Shown: positions 1 to 8,164 of the stretch, piece by piece
How positions within the stretch are numbered: the first letter of the stretch is position 1
How the letters are laid out: each line of letters begins with the position of its first letter
Assembly: GCA_035373905.1 (NCBI GenBank)
Contig: DAOSOK010000020.1
Coordinates: 30,559 to 94,558 of the forward strand
Length of the DNA stretch: 64,000 bases
From: Candidatus Ozemobacteraceae bacterium
Lineage (GTDB): Bacteria; Muiribacteriota; Ozemobacteria; Ozemobacterales; Ozemobacteraceae
Direction of reading: 5' to 3'
Made by a program: the position numbers and the translations under genes
Notes under the pieces: model-generated
Told to the model about the DNA's origin: nothing
The model's input: the letters and a program-made list of their open reading frames with translations, nothing else
The model's database searches: none

Positions 1-663
1 CGGGATGATATAATCACCGGACCTGGTGAGAATAGCTTTGTATCGGGGATCCCGGTCGAAGTAGGCCTTGACCAGACGCCCCATCTGGAGAACGAAATCT
101 TTTTCGATGATGCCGTTATGCCGGGCGCCGGGATCTTCGCCGCCATGCCCGGGATCGATCACCACGATCTTGACGTTACCGGCTTTCAGCCTGCTGATCT
201 CCTCGACTTCCTGGACCCGCCTCGATTCGGCCGACCGCGCCGGTTCGCCAAGGAACACGACGATCCGGTCGGGTTTCTCGGCGTTCGCAGGAAGGACAAA
301 CGTCCGGTTGATCACGCCCTCCCCCGGCTTGAGAAAAACCCGTACTCCGCCGCGCACGCGCTCCTGCACGCTCAGCGTCTGGACGAACGCATTGTTCAAA
401 GGATAACTTTGCCGGCCCGGTCTGAACGCGACGTTTTCAATATCGAAGAATATCGTTCCATCCATCAACGACTGGACGGGCGTCACGCGGGGCACGCCGT
501 TCAAATCGAGAACGATCTGGGCTTCTTCCGGACTCTGCCAGAATCTGATGTCCGTAATGCGCAGATCTTCGCCATGAGCCACTGGAAGGAGGCCGATGAC
601 GAACGCACAGACGGAAAAAAGGAGGATAACAGTTCGTACCAGCCGACCGGGAAAAAACGCCAT
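1..663 (-). CDS. N-acetylmuramoyl-L-alanine amidase with AMIN domain, 3' end cut by window
   Basis: Partial gene: 221 codons from the start, the rest lies beyond position 1. Residues about 8-31 form a signal peptide (hydrophobic run ending in AHG). Residues about 33-130 look like an AMIN domain, which in AmiC-type amidases targets the enzyme to peptidoglycan at the septum. The Amidase_3 catalytic domain begins near residue 168 with the zinc-binding motif VIDPGHGGEDPGA, followed by the conserved Glu (IIEKDF). Family role: hydrolyses the amide bond between N-acetylmuramic acid and L-Ala in the periplasm, for daughter-cell separation. Start ATG at 661-663 has an AGGAG about 9 bases upstream. A second amidase of this fold lies at 36299. 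Confidence 0.88.
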   Translation of the reverse strand, partial: MAFFPGRLVRTVILLFSVCAFVIGLLPVAHGEDLRITDIRFWQSPEEAQIVLDLNGVPRVTPVQSLMDGTIFFDIENVAFRPGRQSYPLNNAFVQTLSVQERVRGGVRVFLKPGEGVINRTFVLPANAEKPDRIVVFLGEPARSAESRRVQEVEEISRLKAGNVKIVVIDPGHGGEDPGARHNGIIEKDFVLQMGRLVKAYFDRDPRYKAILTRSGDYIIP

Positions 664-783
664 GGTCCTTCGCTCCTGGGTGTCGATCGTTCCGTCTCTT
701 ATCATCGAGTCTGAACGGGAGGGAATTATAACAGACTCGTCAATCGCTGAAAAGATGCGGATAAATTTTCGCAACTCGATTAT
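664..783. other. Intergenic gap between two minus-strand genes
   Basis: About 120 bases between the aat stop and the amidase start, both on the minus strand. It presumably holds the amidase promoter; I do not see a convincing -35/-10 pair or a hairpin with a T run. Confidence 0.4.
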
Positions 784-1473
784 TCAGGGGAAGTCGCAGG
801 GTTTCCGGAGCGCGGACGAAAGCAGTCGGAGATACTCGATCCGGGGGATCTCGAACGCGCCGAGTCGTCTGGTGTGCGGAGTGATCACCTGGGTGTCAAA
901 AAGCGTGAACCCGCGCAGCTTCAGACGCGCCATGAGGGCACCGAGGGCCACGTTCGAAGCGTTTGGAACCGTGTGAAACATCGACTCGCCGGCGAAAAAA
1001 CCGCCCAGGGCGACGCCATACACGCCGCCGACGAGCTTCCCCTCCATCCGGGCTTCCACGCTGTGCGCGAATCCCATCCGGAACAACCGCGTGTAGGAAA
1101 CGACGAACCCCCTGCTTATCCAGCTCTCTTCACGGCCGGGCGCAGGCCTCGCGCACCCTTCCATGACGCTCTCGAAGGCCGTATCGAACGTTATCTCGAA
1201 CCTGCCCGATCGCAAATACCGCTCGCCGCGTGTGGAAAGCCTGAAAGAGGCGATATCGAAGATCGCCCTGGGATCCGGAGACCACCAAGTGATCGGATCC
1301 GAGGTCCAGGGAAAGATGCCGCGAGCATACGCACGGATCAGCGTTCCCGGGAGCATGTCGCCGCCGACGGCGAGAAGCCCGTCCTTCCGCGCCCGCCGCG
1401 GGTCGGGAAAGGTGACAAGACTCGGGAACAGGGCTTCCAGCTCGGGAATTCCGCCGGGAGACTGCTGGTTCAT
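784..1473 (-). CDS. aat: Leucyl/phenylalanyl-tRNA--protein transferase
   Basis: 229 residues, the usual family length. Aat transfers Leu or Phe from aminoacyl-tRNA onto N-terminal Arg/Lys of proteins, making them substrates of the ClpS/ClpAP N-end rule pathway in the cytoplasm. Family signatures visible: LLAVGGDMLPGTLIRAYARG near residue 33, the GIFPW and WWSPDPRAIF motifs near 52-72, AHSVEARMEGKLVGGVYGVA near 135-155, FAGESMFH near 160-168, and LFDTQVITPH near 190. Transcribed divergently from the plsY gene, with a short shared upstream region. Confidence 0.95.
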   Translation of the reverse strand: MNQQSPGGIPELEALFPSLVTFPDPRRARKDGLLAVGGDMLPGTLIRAYARGIFPWTSDPITWWSPDPRAIFDIASFRLSTRGERYLRSGRFEITFDTAFESVMEGCARPAPGREESWISRGFVVSYTRLFRMGFAHSVEARMEGKLVGGVYGVALGGFFAGESMFHTVPNASNVALGALMARLKLRGFTLFDTQVITPHTRRLGAFEIPRIEYLRLLSSALRKPCDFP

Positions 1474-1586
1474 CCGGTGCCCCGATGATGGTGGTCGTTG
1501 CTTTTCATTTCACGTTATGTTACCTTGCGGTTCGTCTTTTATTCTACAGTATTCGCGAATTTCATTCGCCGCATTGGTACAACAAC

Positions 1587-2246
1587 ATGAGTCATTCGAT
1601 TCTCACGTATTGCCTGCTCGTCTACCTTCTCGGGTCGATCCCGTTCGGCGATATTTTCGCAAGGTTGTTCCGGCACGGGACCGTCATAAAGGACGGAACA
1701 TGGACGACGAAAGCCTCGGGAGACGTTTTCGAACTCCTCGGCATGAAACTCGGCATCGTCGTGACGGCGCTCGACATTCTCAAGGGCTGGCTAGCGATGT
1801 CTCCCCTGCTGAACCGGTTCATCCAGCCTTCCGACGATGCGTATGCTCTCGTCGTGTGCCTCGGCGGCATTTTCGTCGTCATCGGCCATTGCCATTCGGT
1901 TTTTCTCGGGTTCAGGGGCGGAAAAGGCCTCGCGCCGACGGCCGGCGTGCTCTTCACGATTCTTCCGATCCCCGCGTTCATCGCGTTTCTCGTCTGGGCG
2001 GCCCTTTCTTTCTGGGGCCTCTCGGTCAGGCCCGGTGCGGTAAGCGCAGCAGGCGCCATGCCCGTCGTGAGCATTCCCTACATCTGGTTTTTTGCGCCGG
2101 ACAAACTCGTTTACCTGTATGTCGTGGGCGCCCTTTCGATCTGCACGATGTGGGAGTATCGGACCAGCCTGGTGAGTTACATGGGCCTCGGCCCGTCCTG
2201 CCCGCCGCCTGCTCCTCCTGCAGATCAGGCGAAACCGAAATCCTGA
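1587..2246 (+). CDS. plsY: PlsY-like glycerol-3-phosphate acyltransferase, divergent
   Basis: 219 residues from the ATG at 1587; an in-frame ATG at 1485 would add 34 residues ahead of the normal family start, so 1587 is preferred although neither has a good ribosome site. PlsY is a multi-pass inner-membrane enzyme using acyl-phosphate to acylate glycerol-3-phosphate in phospholipid synthesis. Supporting motifs: VYLLGSIPFG at the N-terminus, ALDILKGW, and HCHSVFLGFRGGKGLAPTAG, which is motif 3 with its GGK. Odd point: the region where PlsY has the GSGNIGATN motif reads TWTTKASGD, so a normally conserved active-site segment is missing. It may be a diverged paralogue and not the housekeeping enzyme. 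Confidence 0.78.
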   Translation: MSHSILTYCLLVYLLGSIPFGDIFARLFRHGTVIKDGTWTTKASGDVFELLGMKLGIVVTALDILKGWLAMSPLLNRFIQPSDDAYALVVCLGGIFVVIGHCHSVFLGFRGGKGLAPTAGVLFTILPIPAFIAFLVWAALSFWGLSVRPGAVSAAGAMPVVSIPYIWFFAPDKLVYLYVVGALSICTMWEYRTSLVSYMGLGPSCPPPAPPADQAKPKS

Positions 2247-2255
2247 CGGCCGTTC

Positions 2256-2861
2256 CTACTTCTTTTCCGTTCCCGCGTTTTGCGGGGGCGGTTCGAACAA
2301 GATGGATATTTTCTCCGGCGTGATGACCGTTTGAAACATCGCCGGATCGATGCCGCTCAGGAACGTCTGCGTAAAGAACGCCTGGGCGTTCGTTCCGATG
2401 GTCCGTATCGGCGCTTTCGGTTCGACGATGATTCCGCCGACACGCCGGAACCGGTCGAACCGGATCGTGATCAGATACGCAGCCAGGAGCATACGGCTTT
2501 CCTTTCCGAACACGTAGGAAAACGGCTTCGCGCCGTATGCACGCAGCATCCGCTCGACGTCCTTCACGGGAAGGCCGAAGACGCCCTGCGGCTTCTGCGG
2601 CGCCAGAAGGCGGTTGTCCATGAACGGATCGTAGGGCAACAGGGCGCCCGAAGCGATTCTGGGAGAATACGGAACCGAGGCCGACACCGACGCGGAGGTC
2701 ACCTGTTGATCCGCCGGCGCGGCGGGAGGATATCCTGAACCGGTGAAATCCCCGAGAGCGCCCCAAGCAGGGACCGCAATACATATACCTAACGATATAT
2801 ATATTGTTTTCCAGGATGCTGTCGGGTTCTTGCGGGCCCGCGGGCGATGCCGATCATTCAT
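2256..2861 (-). CDS. Secreted hypothetical protein
   Basis: 201 residues if started at the ATG at 2859-2861, which directly precedes a basic stretch and a hydrophobic signal segment (TIYISLGICIAVPAWG). The frame stays open back to 3014 but that would overlap the divergent neighbour's start. The mature part contains a Pro/Ala linker (residues about 40-70) followed by a roughly 120-residue compact region. No family is recognised. A pilus-assembly-type (PilP-like) lipoprotein is possible from its size and layout, but no diagnostic motif was seen. It converges on plsY with a nine-base gap. Confidence 0.6.
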   Translation of the reverse strand: MNDRHRPRARKNPTASWKTIYISLGICIAVPAWGALGDFTGSGYPPAAPADQQVTSASVSASVPYSPRIASGALLPYDPFMDNRLLAPQKPQGVFGLPVKDVERMLRAYGAKPFSYVFGKESRMLLAAYLITIRFDRFRRVGGIIVEPKAPIRTIGTNAQAFFTQTFLSGIDPAMFQTVITPEKISILFEPPPQNAGTEKK

Positions 2862-2980
2862 CGGTCCTGAGAGTAGCACACCGGCGGCCATTTTGTCTTT
2901 TTCCGGATTTTTGACGTGGAACAATCCCAGATGATATCCTGACATCAGACAGGTGGTCATACAACGAGACGGAGGATCCC

Positions 2981-4003
2981 ATGAAGAACAAGATGGTAGC
3001 GGTTCTTGTCGCACGGAAATTCAACGATGACGAGGTGAGCAGTCCTGTTTCGCATCTCCGCGAGCACGGGGCGGACGTCAGGTTCATCGGCATCCAGAGG
3101 GGCTCGGTCATCGGGCAGAACGGCTCGGTGGTCACGATCGATGCGACCGTACAGGACGTGCATGCGAGCGAGTTTGATGCGCTTCTGATTCCGGGCGGAG
3201 GCGCCCCGGAGATTCTTCGTCTCGACCCGGGCGTCATCGCCTTTGTCAAGGAGTTCATGTTGCAGGCCAAGCCCGTCGCTGCCATTTGCCATGGGCCGCA
3301 GGTGCTGATATCGGCGAAACTCGTCGGCGGAAGGAAGATGACCTGCTATCCCGGTATTCGCGACGATCTCACAAATGCCGGCGCCCTGTATCGCGATGCC
3401 GAGGTAATGGTCGACGGCAATCTCATCACCTCGCGCACCCCGGAAGACCTCCCCGCCTTCAACAAAGCCCTCGCGGCAAATCTGATCGACTACGACCGCA
3501 TCCGCGCCCCATGGATTTACGCCGCACCCAGCAGGGTGCTCGAGTATGCCATGGGTATGGAAATCAAAGCCCAGGCCCTTTATGAGACCCTTTCAAAGCT
3601 CAGCAAAGATAAACTTTCCAAGGCAAAGCTCAAGTTCCTGGCCGAGACGGAGCGCGCTCACAAGGAAATTCTGGTCGCCCTGTTCGAGAAAATCGTCCCC
3701 GGGAAAAAGCCCACCCCTCGTTCCTTTGAACACGCGGGCGAAGATTCGATGAAAATCGATCCGGGCGTCGGATTCATGGAACTCCTCCAAACCGCCCTCG
3801 AGGGCGAGGATGCGTCCTATCGCCTGTACAATCATGTTGCCGAGAAAGTGAAAAACCCCGAATCCAAAAAGCTGTTCAGACAACTTGCGGAAACCGAGTT
3901 GCAGCATCGCCATCATCTCGAGCAGGAAATCGCAATTCTTTCCGAATGCCCGCTTCCCTCCGCCATCGAAAAAGAACCTTGGTGGCGCGAAGAATTGGAC
4001 TGA
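2981..4003 (+). CDS. DJ-1/PfpI-like domain fused to a rubrerythrin/ferritin-like diiron domain
   Basis: 340 residues, start supported by GGAGG seven bases upstream. Residues 4-172 are a complete PfpI/DJ-1 domain: LLIPGGGAPEILR at 68-80 and the nucleophile elbow AICHGPQ with Cys103, followed by the His104 typical of PfpI. Residues about 185-320 form four predicted helices of a ferritin-like domain with two ExxH metal-binding motifs (E224-H227 and E306-H309) plus further candidate ligands E188/E194 and E274/E276. DJ-1/PfpI proteins are linked to glyoxalase, deglycase or chaperone functions; rubrerythrin-like domains detoxify peroxide or store iron. Joined, they suggest a cytoplasmic oxidative or carbonyl stress enzyme; that role is inferred. 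Hairpins follow the stop. Confidence 0.85.
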   Translation: MKNKMVAVLVARKFNDDEVSSPVSHLREHGADVRFIGIQRGSVIGQNGSVVTIDATVQDVHASEFDALLIPGGGAPEILRLDPGVIAFVKEFMLQAKPVAAICHGPQVLISAKLVGGRKMTCYPGIRDDLTNAGALYRDAEVMVDGNLITSRTPEDLPAFNKALAANLIDYDRIRAPWIYAAPSRVLEYAMGMEIKAQALYETLSKLSKDKLSKAKLKFLAETERAHKEILVALFEKIVPGKKPTPRSFEHAGEDSMKIDPGVGFMELLQTALEGEDASYRLYNHVAEKVKNPESKKLFRQLAETELQHRHHLEQEIAILSECPLPSAIEKEPWWREELD

Positions 4004-4016
4004 GAGAAAAAAAGAA

Positions 4017-4038
4017 CCCCGGCGTTGAAAGGCCGGGG
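4017..4038. terminator. GC-rich hairpin after the DJ-1-ferritin gene
   Basis: CCCCGGC (4017-4023) pairs with GCCGGGG (4032-4038) across an eight-base loop, 14 bases after the stop codon. No T run follows, so it may be an imperfect terminator or an mRNA 3' stabiliser. Confidence 0.5.
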
Positions 4039-4073
4039 CGAAAGTGAGAGGATCTTTTGAGAGGAAATCGCGT

Positions 4074-4090
4074 GCCCCTCGAAGAGGGGC
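4074..4090. terminator. Second short hairpin in the same 3' region
   Basis: GCCCCTC (4074-4080), loop GAA, GAGGGGC (4084-4090). A perfect 7-bp stem followed by an A/T-rich stretch (aaatatataaa). It may act together with the hairpin at 4017. Confidence 0.4.
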
Positions 4091-4736
4091 GAAATATATA
4101 AAGAGTTTCCGGGTTATGGAGCAACGTTCGTGCGATGTGTAGATGAACGGGTGTGTTCGGTGCGTCAGCCGTAAGAGTGAGAGAGAAGGGTGTTGATGGC
4201 AAAGCAGATACTGCATCGGTAGAGCGGCTGGAGCTGCGACGGTGCGATGATTTCAGTCAACTTCGGAGAAAGCCCCGAAATCTCCTGGTTAGAACCCGGA
4301 AAGCTTCTTTTCAATGAACTGCAGATATTAGAGCAAGGTTCGTGCCAACTTCGGAATCAGCTTGAACTCAGGTTTTCTCTAGATTCTCCAGATGTTCACT
4401 TTCTGCAACACGTGTGAAATTCGCACACACATCGTTATTCCTCTTCCCATGCGCATTTTGAGGCCATGGTATACCTTCCGGCACTCCAGTGTCCGGAACA
4501 TAAGCTGATAACGGGAGTCTTCCGGAAGACATTTCGGGCATCACGATGTGTCATTTCCGCACATCCGTGCTTTCCAGGAGCACTCAGAATGTGCTTCCAA
4601 TGCCCACTTTGAGGCAAGTGAATAATTTCCCATAACAGAAAGCTGTTGCGAGAGCAGGGACACCTGCTATGGGGTGGCTAGACATGAACCGAGAAGGCGA
4701 CACCTGATGAAAAACCATCAGCAGAGCGATGAAATA
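4091..4736. other. Gene-poor stretch of about 650 bases with degenerate repeats
   Basis: No convincing coding frame. Two imperfect direct repeats are visible: a 23-base unit with core TTTGAGGC at 4443-4465 and again at 4594-4615, and a GAGCAA-GTTCGTGC unit near 4117 and 4330. GC is lower than in the flanks. It could be decayed mobile DNA or an untranslated RNA; neither could be decided by eye. Confidence 0.35.
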
Positions 4737-5402
4737 TCACGTTCCATGCTCTGCATCATCTGACCATGGGAGCGAAAGCATTGCCGCAAGGTCGGAAGCC
4801 AGTTCCCTGGCTTTCTCTCTGTCGTGTCTCGTCGATGATAGAATGCGAAGCGCATCCCCTTTTTTCAATCTGATGGAAACGACCCAGTCGGAAACTGTCC
4901 GTTCGAGAACGACGCCGGTCATGCTGTCGAGGAACACCGTCACGACGGCATGTTCCTCCCCCCAGAGCGACCGGCCTGGACGGTCGTAGATGACGACTTT
5001 GCTTTCCTCCGGGAGATACTCGACCACAGGGTAGAACCCTCGGGCACGCAGGACGGGAATCAGAAACCAGCGGACGAGAAGCCACACCGCATATCCGCTC
5101 AGCAGTGCCGCAAGACTCCCGACAATCGACGCTCCCATTCCCCAGCCGAAGCGTTCCGCAATCGCACACCATGCCGCCGTAGTCAATATCGTCAGGAACG
5201 CGAGCCCGAACGGAAGCCACGAGGGATATTCCCGTTCCGAAAGAAACAGCTTCTGCGGAACCCTTCGCAGAAGATCGGCCGAAAAAACGCGCTCCCCGGC
5301 ACGTTCTCGAGATTCATCGCCCACGGCTCGCCGCCCCCTCGAATAGCGTTCCACATCATGCCGGAACGGCGTTCGGCCGATCCGACGTCTTGTCTGTTGC
5401 AA
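4737..5402 (-). CDS. Hypothetical membrane protein with two transmembrane segments
   Basis: 221 residues in the longest frame, which would start at a TTG (5400-5402); because a TATAAT box sits only nine bases upstream of that TTG, the true start may lie further inside. A basic N-terminal region of about 60 residues is followed by two hydrophobic segments (about 63-86 and 92-115) and a roughly 100-residue soluble C-terminal domain with alternating hydrophobic residues. No family recognised. Transcribed divergently from the radical SAM gene. Confidence 0.6.
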   Translation of the reverse strand: MQQTRRRIGRTPFRHDVERYSRGRRAVGDESRERAGERVFSADLLRRVPQKLFLSEREYPSWLPFGLAFLTILTTAAWCAIAERFGWGMGASIVGSLAALLSGYAVWLLVRWFLIPVLRARGFYPVVEYLPEESKVVIYDRPGRSLWGEEHAVVTVFLDSMTGVVLERTVSDWVVSIRLKKGDALRILSSTRHDREKARELASDLAAMLSLPWSDDAEHGT

Positions 5403-5419
5403 CGGAATTGCATTATACT
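5390..5419. promoter_or_regulatory. Overlapping divergent promoter between the membrane protein and radical SAM genes
   Basis: On the plus strand TTGTCT (5390-5395), an 18-base spacer and TATACT (5414-5419) precede the ATG at 5434. On the minus strand the same bases read TATAAT (5417 down to 5412) ahead of the gene ending at 4737. The two -10 boxes overlap by four bases, so the two genes probably compete for polymerase. Confidence 0.5.
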
Positions 5420-5433
5420 ATGGGTTCCGAACC

Positions 5434-7347
5434 ATGAAGAATCCGATCCTCGTTTCGCTGAACACGCGCCACACCCACGCCGGCCTCGCCTGTGCCATGC
5501 TCCAGGGCTTCTGGCAGAGAGTTCCCGAGAGACGGCAGATCGACCGCATCGACCACGACCTGAACATGGGAACCGACTCCCTCGTCCAGGAGCTCATCCT
5601 CCGCTCGCCGCTGCTCGTCGGTTTTTCGACCTACATCTGGAGCCTCCAGCATGTGCTTGCCGTCAGCGGGGCCCTCAAAGCCGCCTGCCCCGACACGTTC
5701 ATTCTGCTCGGAGGCCCCGAAGTGACACACCAGGCCGAGCTTCTGATGCGGCGCCACTCTTGGATCGACGCGGTCATTCGAGGCGAAGGCGAGGCGACAT
5801 TCGAGGACCTCATGCTCAAGCTCGAGTCGGGAAGCGGCATCTCGGGCGTCTCCGGCCTCACTCATCGGAAGAACGGCGAGATTATCCACGAACCCGACCG
5901 CGAGTTCATCTCCGATCTCGACATCATCCCCTCCCCATTCCAGATCGGCCTGTACGGCCGGGGGAACGGTTTCACCTACTACGAGGCTTCGCGCGGCTGT
6001 CCCTATCGCTGCACCTACTGCCTCAGTTCCGTGAACGGGCCGTGGAGGTCGTTTTCCCTCGACCGCGTCCGCGCGGATCTCGACTGGTTCATCGACTCCG
6101 ATTACAAGCAGGTGCGCTTCGCCGACCGCACGTTCAACCAGGACCCCGGCCGGGCGGCGGCGATCATCAGACATATTCTCGAACGGCAGAAAGGGAACGT
6201 TCAGTTTCACCTCGAGCTCAAGGCGGACATCCTCGACGACGAACTTCTCGAGCTTCTCGGTCAGGCGCCCGCCGATCTGTTCCATCTCGAAATCGGCGTC
6301 CAGTCGACCGACCCACAGACGCTCAGGGCGGTTTCCCGGGCCCCCGACGTCCCGCGACTCGCCGAAAACATCAAACGCCTGCGCGCCCGCACGCACTGTC
6401 ACATCCACCTCGACCTTCTGGCCGGCCTCCCCGGCGAATCCTACGAACGGTTCCTCGCCTCGCTCGACGAGGCCGTTTCCTGGAACCCCGACACCGTCCA
6501 GGTCGGCTGGGTGAAGGTGCTTCGCGGAACGGCGCTCGAACGGAACGTCGAAGCCGGCGAACTGGTCTGCGCCCCCCTTCCCCCGTATGCCGTCGTCCGA
6601 ACGAACTGGCTGTCGGCGGAAGAGATGGTGAAAATTCAGGATATCGGCAAGATCGTCGAGGGAATCGGCAACCCAGGCCGTTTCGCCCTGACGCTTGACA
6701 CCCTCATGCGAATGCGCTTCAAAAGCGTGCCGTCAGCGATGTATGAGGCGCTCGCCACGTTCTGGCGCACGAGCCGGAGGCCGTTCTACCAGTTCGGCCC
6801 CGACGCCGTCAGGGACGGTCTATCTCTCTTCATCGCGAGCCTCGATCTCTCGAGATCCGAACAGACGATCGTGTCCGACGTTCTCGCGCACGAGCATCGC
6901 CTGACCCAGAAAGTGCCGTCGGGGAAATCGCTTCCGGCGCCCGCGTTCCCGGCCGGCGAAACAGGCTCGAAACTCAAGCTCGTCCCCGGACTGCGAGTGT
7001 TCTGGTACGCGACCGACCCTCTCGCGGAGCACTCGTTTCCCGTTACGACCGTCCTCGCCACCCCCCCCTGCCCCGTCGTCTACGCTCACGAGACAGACCT
7101 GTCGAAAACGCCCCGCACAGTCGTTCCGGCCCTCTCTTTCATGGACAGGTTTCTTCTCGCCGGCGCGGTTGAAGGCGCCGGGCTCGATGCGATCGTCTCG
7201 ACCTGGAACGATCTCGGCTACGCTGAACAGCCGCTATCCGTCTGGCAAGCGCGGCAGGCCGCCCTGCTCGCCGCCGGCCACCTGTTCGATCCGAAACTCC
7301 GGCGGAAGCCCCGTAACGATTCCGCCGTCGTCTCCATCGATTCCTGA
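5434..7347 (+). CDS. B12-binding-domain radical SAM protein (DUF4080-like C-terminus)
   Basis: 637 residues. N-terminal residues about 5-135 resemble a cobalamin-binding Rossmann domain (LLVGFSTYIWS, ILLGGPEV, VIRGEGEATFEDL). The radical SAM core follows with the iron-sulfur motif CPYRCTYC (Cys189, Cys193, Cys196), the strand EIGVQSTDPQTL, and HIHLDLLAGLPGE. About 200 C-terminal residues resemble DUF4080, common in this subgroup. Such enzymes use S-adenosylmethionine and usually B12 for methylation or rearrangement; the substrate cannot be told. The promoter is only about 15 bases upstream and there is no clear ribosome site. The FmdB and YgjP-like genes follow within 14 and 6 bases, so the three look like one operon. 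Confidence 0.88.
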   Translation: MKNPILVSLNTRHTHAGLACAMLQGFWQRVPERRQIDRIDHDLNMGTDSLVQELILRSPLLVGFSTYIWSLQHVLAVSGALKAACPDTFILLGGPEVTHQAELLMRRHSWIDAVIRGEGEATFEDLMLKLESGSGISGVSGLTHRKNGEIIHEPDREFISDLDIIPSPFQIGLYGRGNGFTYYEASRGCPYRCTYCLSSVNGPWRSFSLDRVRADLDWFIDSDYKQVRFADRTFNQDPGRAAAIIRHILERQKGNVQFHLELKADILDDELLELLGQAPADLFHLEIGVQSTDPQTLRAVSRAPDVPRLAENIKRLRARTHCHIHLDLLAGLPGESYERFLASLDEAVSWNPDTVQVGWVKVLRGTALERNVEAGELVCAPLPPYAVVRTNWLSAEEMVKIQDIGKIVEGIGNPGRFALTLDTLMRMRFKSVPSAMYEALATFWRTSRRPFYQFGPDAVRDGLSLFIASLDLSRSEQTIVSDVLAHEHRLTQKVPSGKSLPAPAFPAGETGSKLKLVPGLRVFWYATDPLAEHSFPVTTVLATPPCPVVYAHETDLSKTPRTVVPALSFMDRFLLAGAVEGAGLDAIVSTWNDLGYAEQPLSVWQARQAALLAAGHLFDPKLRRKPRNDSAVVSIDS

Positions 7348-7360
7348 GGGAGCATTATAT

Positions 7361-7624
7361 ATGCCTACATATACGTATCGCGCCAAGACCCCCGAGAAGT
7401 CCTGCGACACCTGCCGCGAATGCTACGAAATCATCCAGCGGATGAGCGAGAATGCCCTGACGGCCTGCCCCGACTGCGGCAGCGAGATCGTCAGGTTCAT
7501 GCACGCCACCCCGACCGTGCGCGACGACTCGACGAAGAATATCCTTTCCGACGACAACCTGAAAAAGCACGGCTTCAAAAAACTCGTCAACCGCGGCGGG
7601 GGCAAATACGACGAGGTGGTCTGA
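7361..7624 (+). CDS. FmdB-like zinc ribbon protein
   Basis: 87 residues starting at MPTYTYRA, the standard beginning of this family; the ATG is chosen over the long open frame upstream for that reason. Four cysteines form a zinc ribbon: CDTCREC near residues 15-21 and CPDCG near 36-40. FmdB was named as a putative regulator of formamidase; in most bacteria the function is unknown. Sits 13 bases after the radical SAM gene and six before the metallopeptidase gene. Confidence 0.85.
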   Translation: MPTYTYRAKTPEKSCDTCRECYEIIQRMSENALTACPDCGSEIVRFMHATPTVRDDSTKNILSDDNLKKHGFKKLVNRGGGKYDEVV

Positions 7625-7630
7625 CGTCCG

Positions 7631-8164
7631 ATGACCGACGTTCCCTATCTCGGTAACCGGCTCGCGCTCGACATCCGTCGCACGCCGTTCGCCGAGGGGC
7701 GCCTGATCGAGCATGAAGGCGTCATTCGGGCTGGCGTTCCGGCCTTCGTTCCCGACCACCGGCTGAAGGCCGTGGTTCGTCGCATGGTCGAGAATTGGCT
7801 TCGTGCCCAGGCCGGCCGCGTGCTTGGCGAACGCGTCCGCGCCATCTGCCGCCGGCACGGGCTCAGCATCGGCACCGTCACGATCAAGGATACCCGAAGC
7901 CGCTGGGGAAGCTGTTCGGTCCGCCGCAATCTCAATTTCAACTGGCGCCTCGTCATGGCTCCGCCCTGGGTGATCGACTACCTCGTCGTCCACGAGACGG
8001 CCCACCTCGACGAAATGAACCACTCCGAACGCTTCTGGCGCCTCGTCGAACAGCGCTGCCCCGACTATCGCAGCCACGAAGCCTGGCTGAAGGTCTGCGG
8101 CGCCTCCCTCCTCACCTGGCAAACAATCACGGGTTTCGCCTCAGGGGCGGGTTTCGAACCCTGA
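7631..8164 (+). CDS. YgjP-like (DUF45) zinc metallopeptidase
   Basis: 177 residues. The family core is clear: IKDTRSRWGSCS near residues 80-92, FNWRLVMAPPWVIDYLVVHE near 98-118, and the zinc site HETAHLDEMNHSERFW, with HExxH-like HETAH plus the downstream NHS. Members are predicted cytoplasmic metallopeptidases with unknown substrates, often fused to or next to type I restriction genes; no such neighbour is present here. Third gene of the probable operon started by the radical SAM gene. Confidence 0.88.
   Translation: MTDVPYLGNRLALDIRRTPFAEGRLIEHEGVIRAGVPAFVPDHRLKAVVRRMVENWLRAQAGRVLGERVRAICRRHGLSIGTVTIKDTRSRWGSCSVRRNLNFNWRLVMAPPWVIDYLVVHETAHLDEMNHSERFWRLVEQRCPDYRSHEAWLKVCGASLLTWQTITGFASGAGFEP

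Noticed and set aside
1485..1586. Extended start of plsY at 1485
   Set aside because: Adds 34 residues outside the family alignment and has no ribosome site.
4201..4300. Possible tRNA-like or structured RNA near 4220
   Set aside because: No cloverleaf with T-loop GTTCGANNC and acceptor pairing could be traced.
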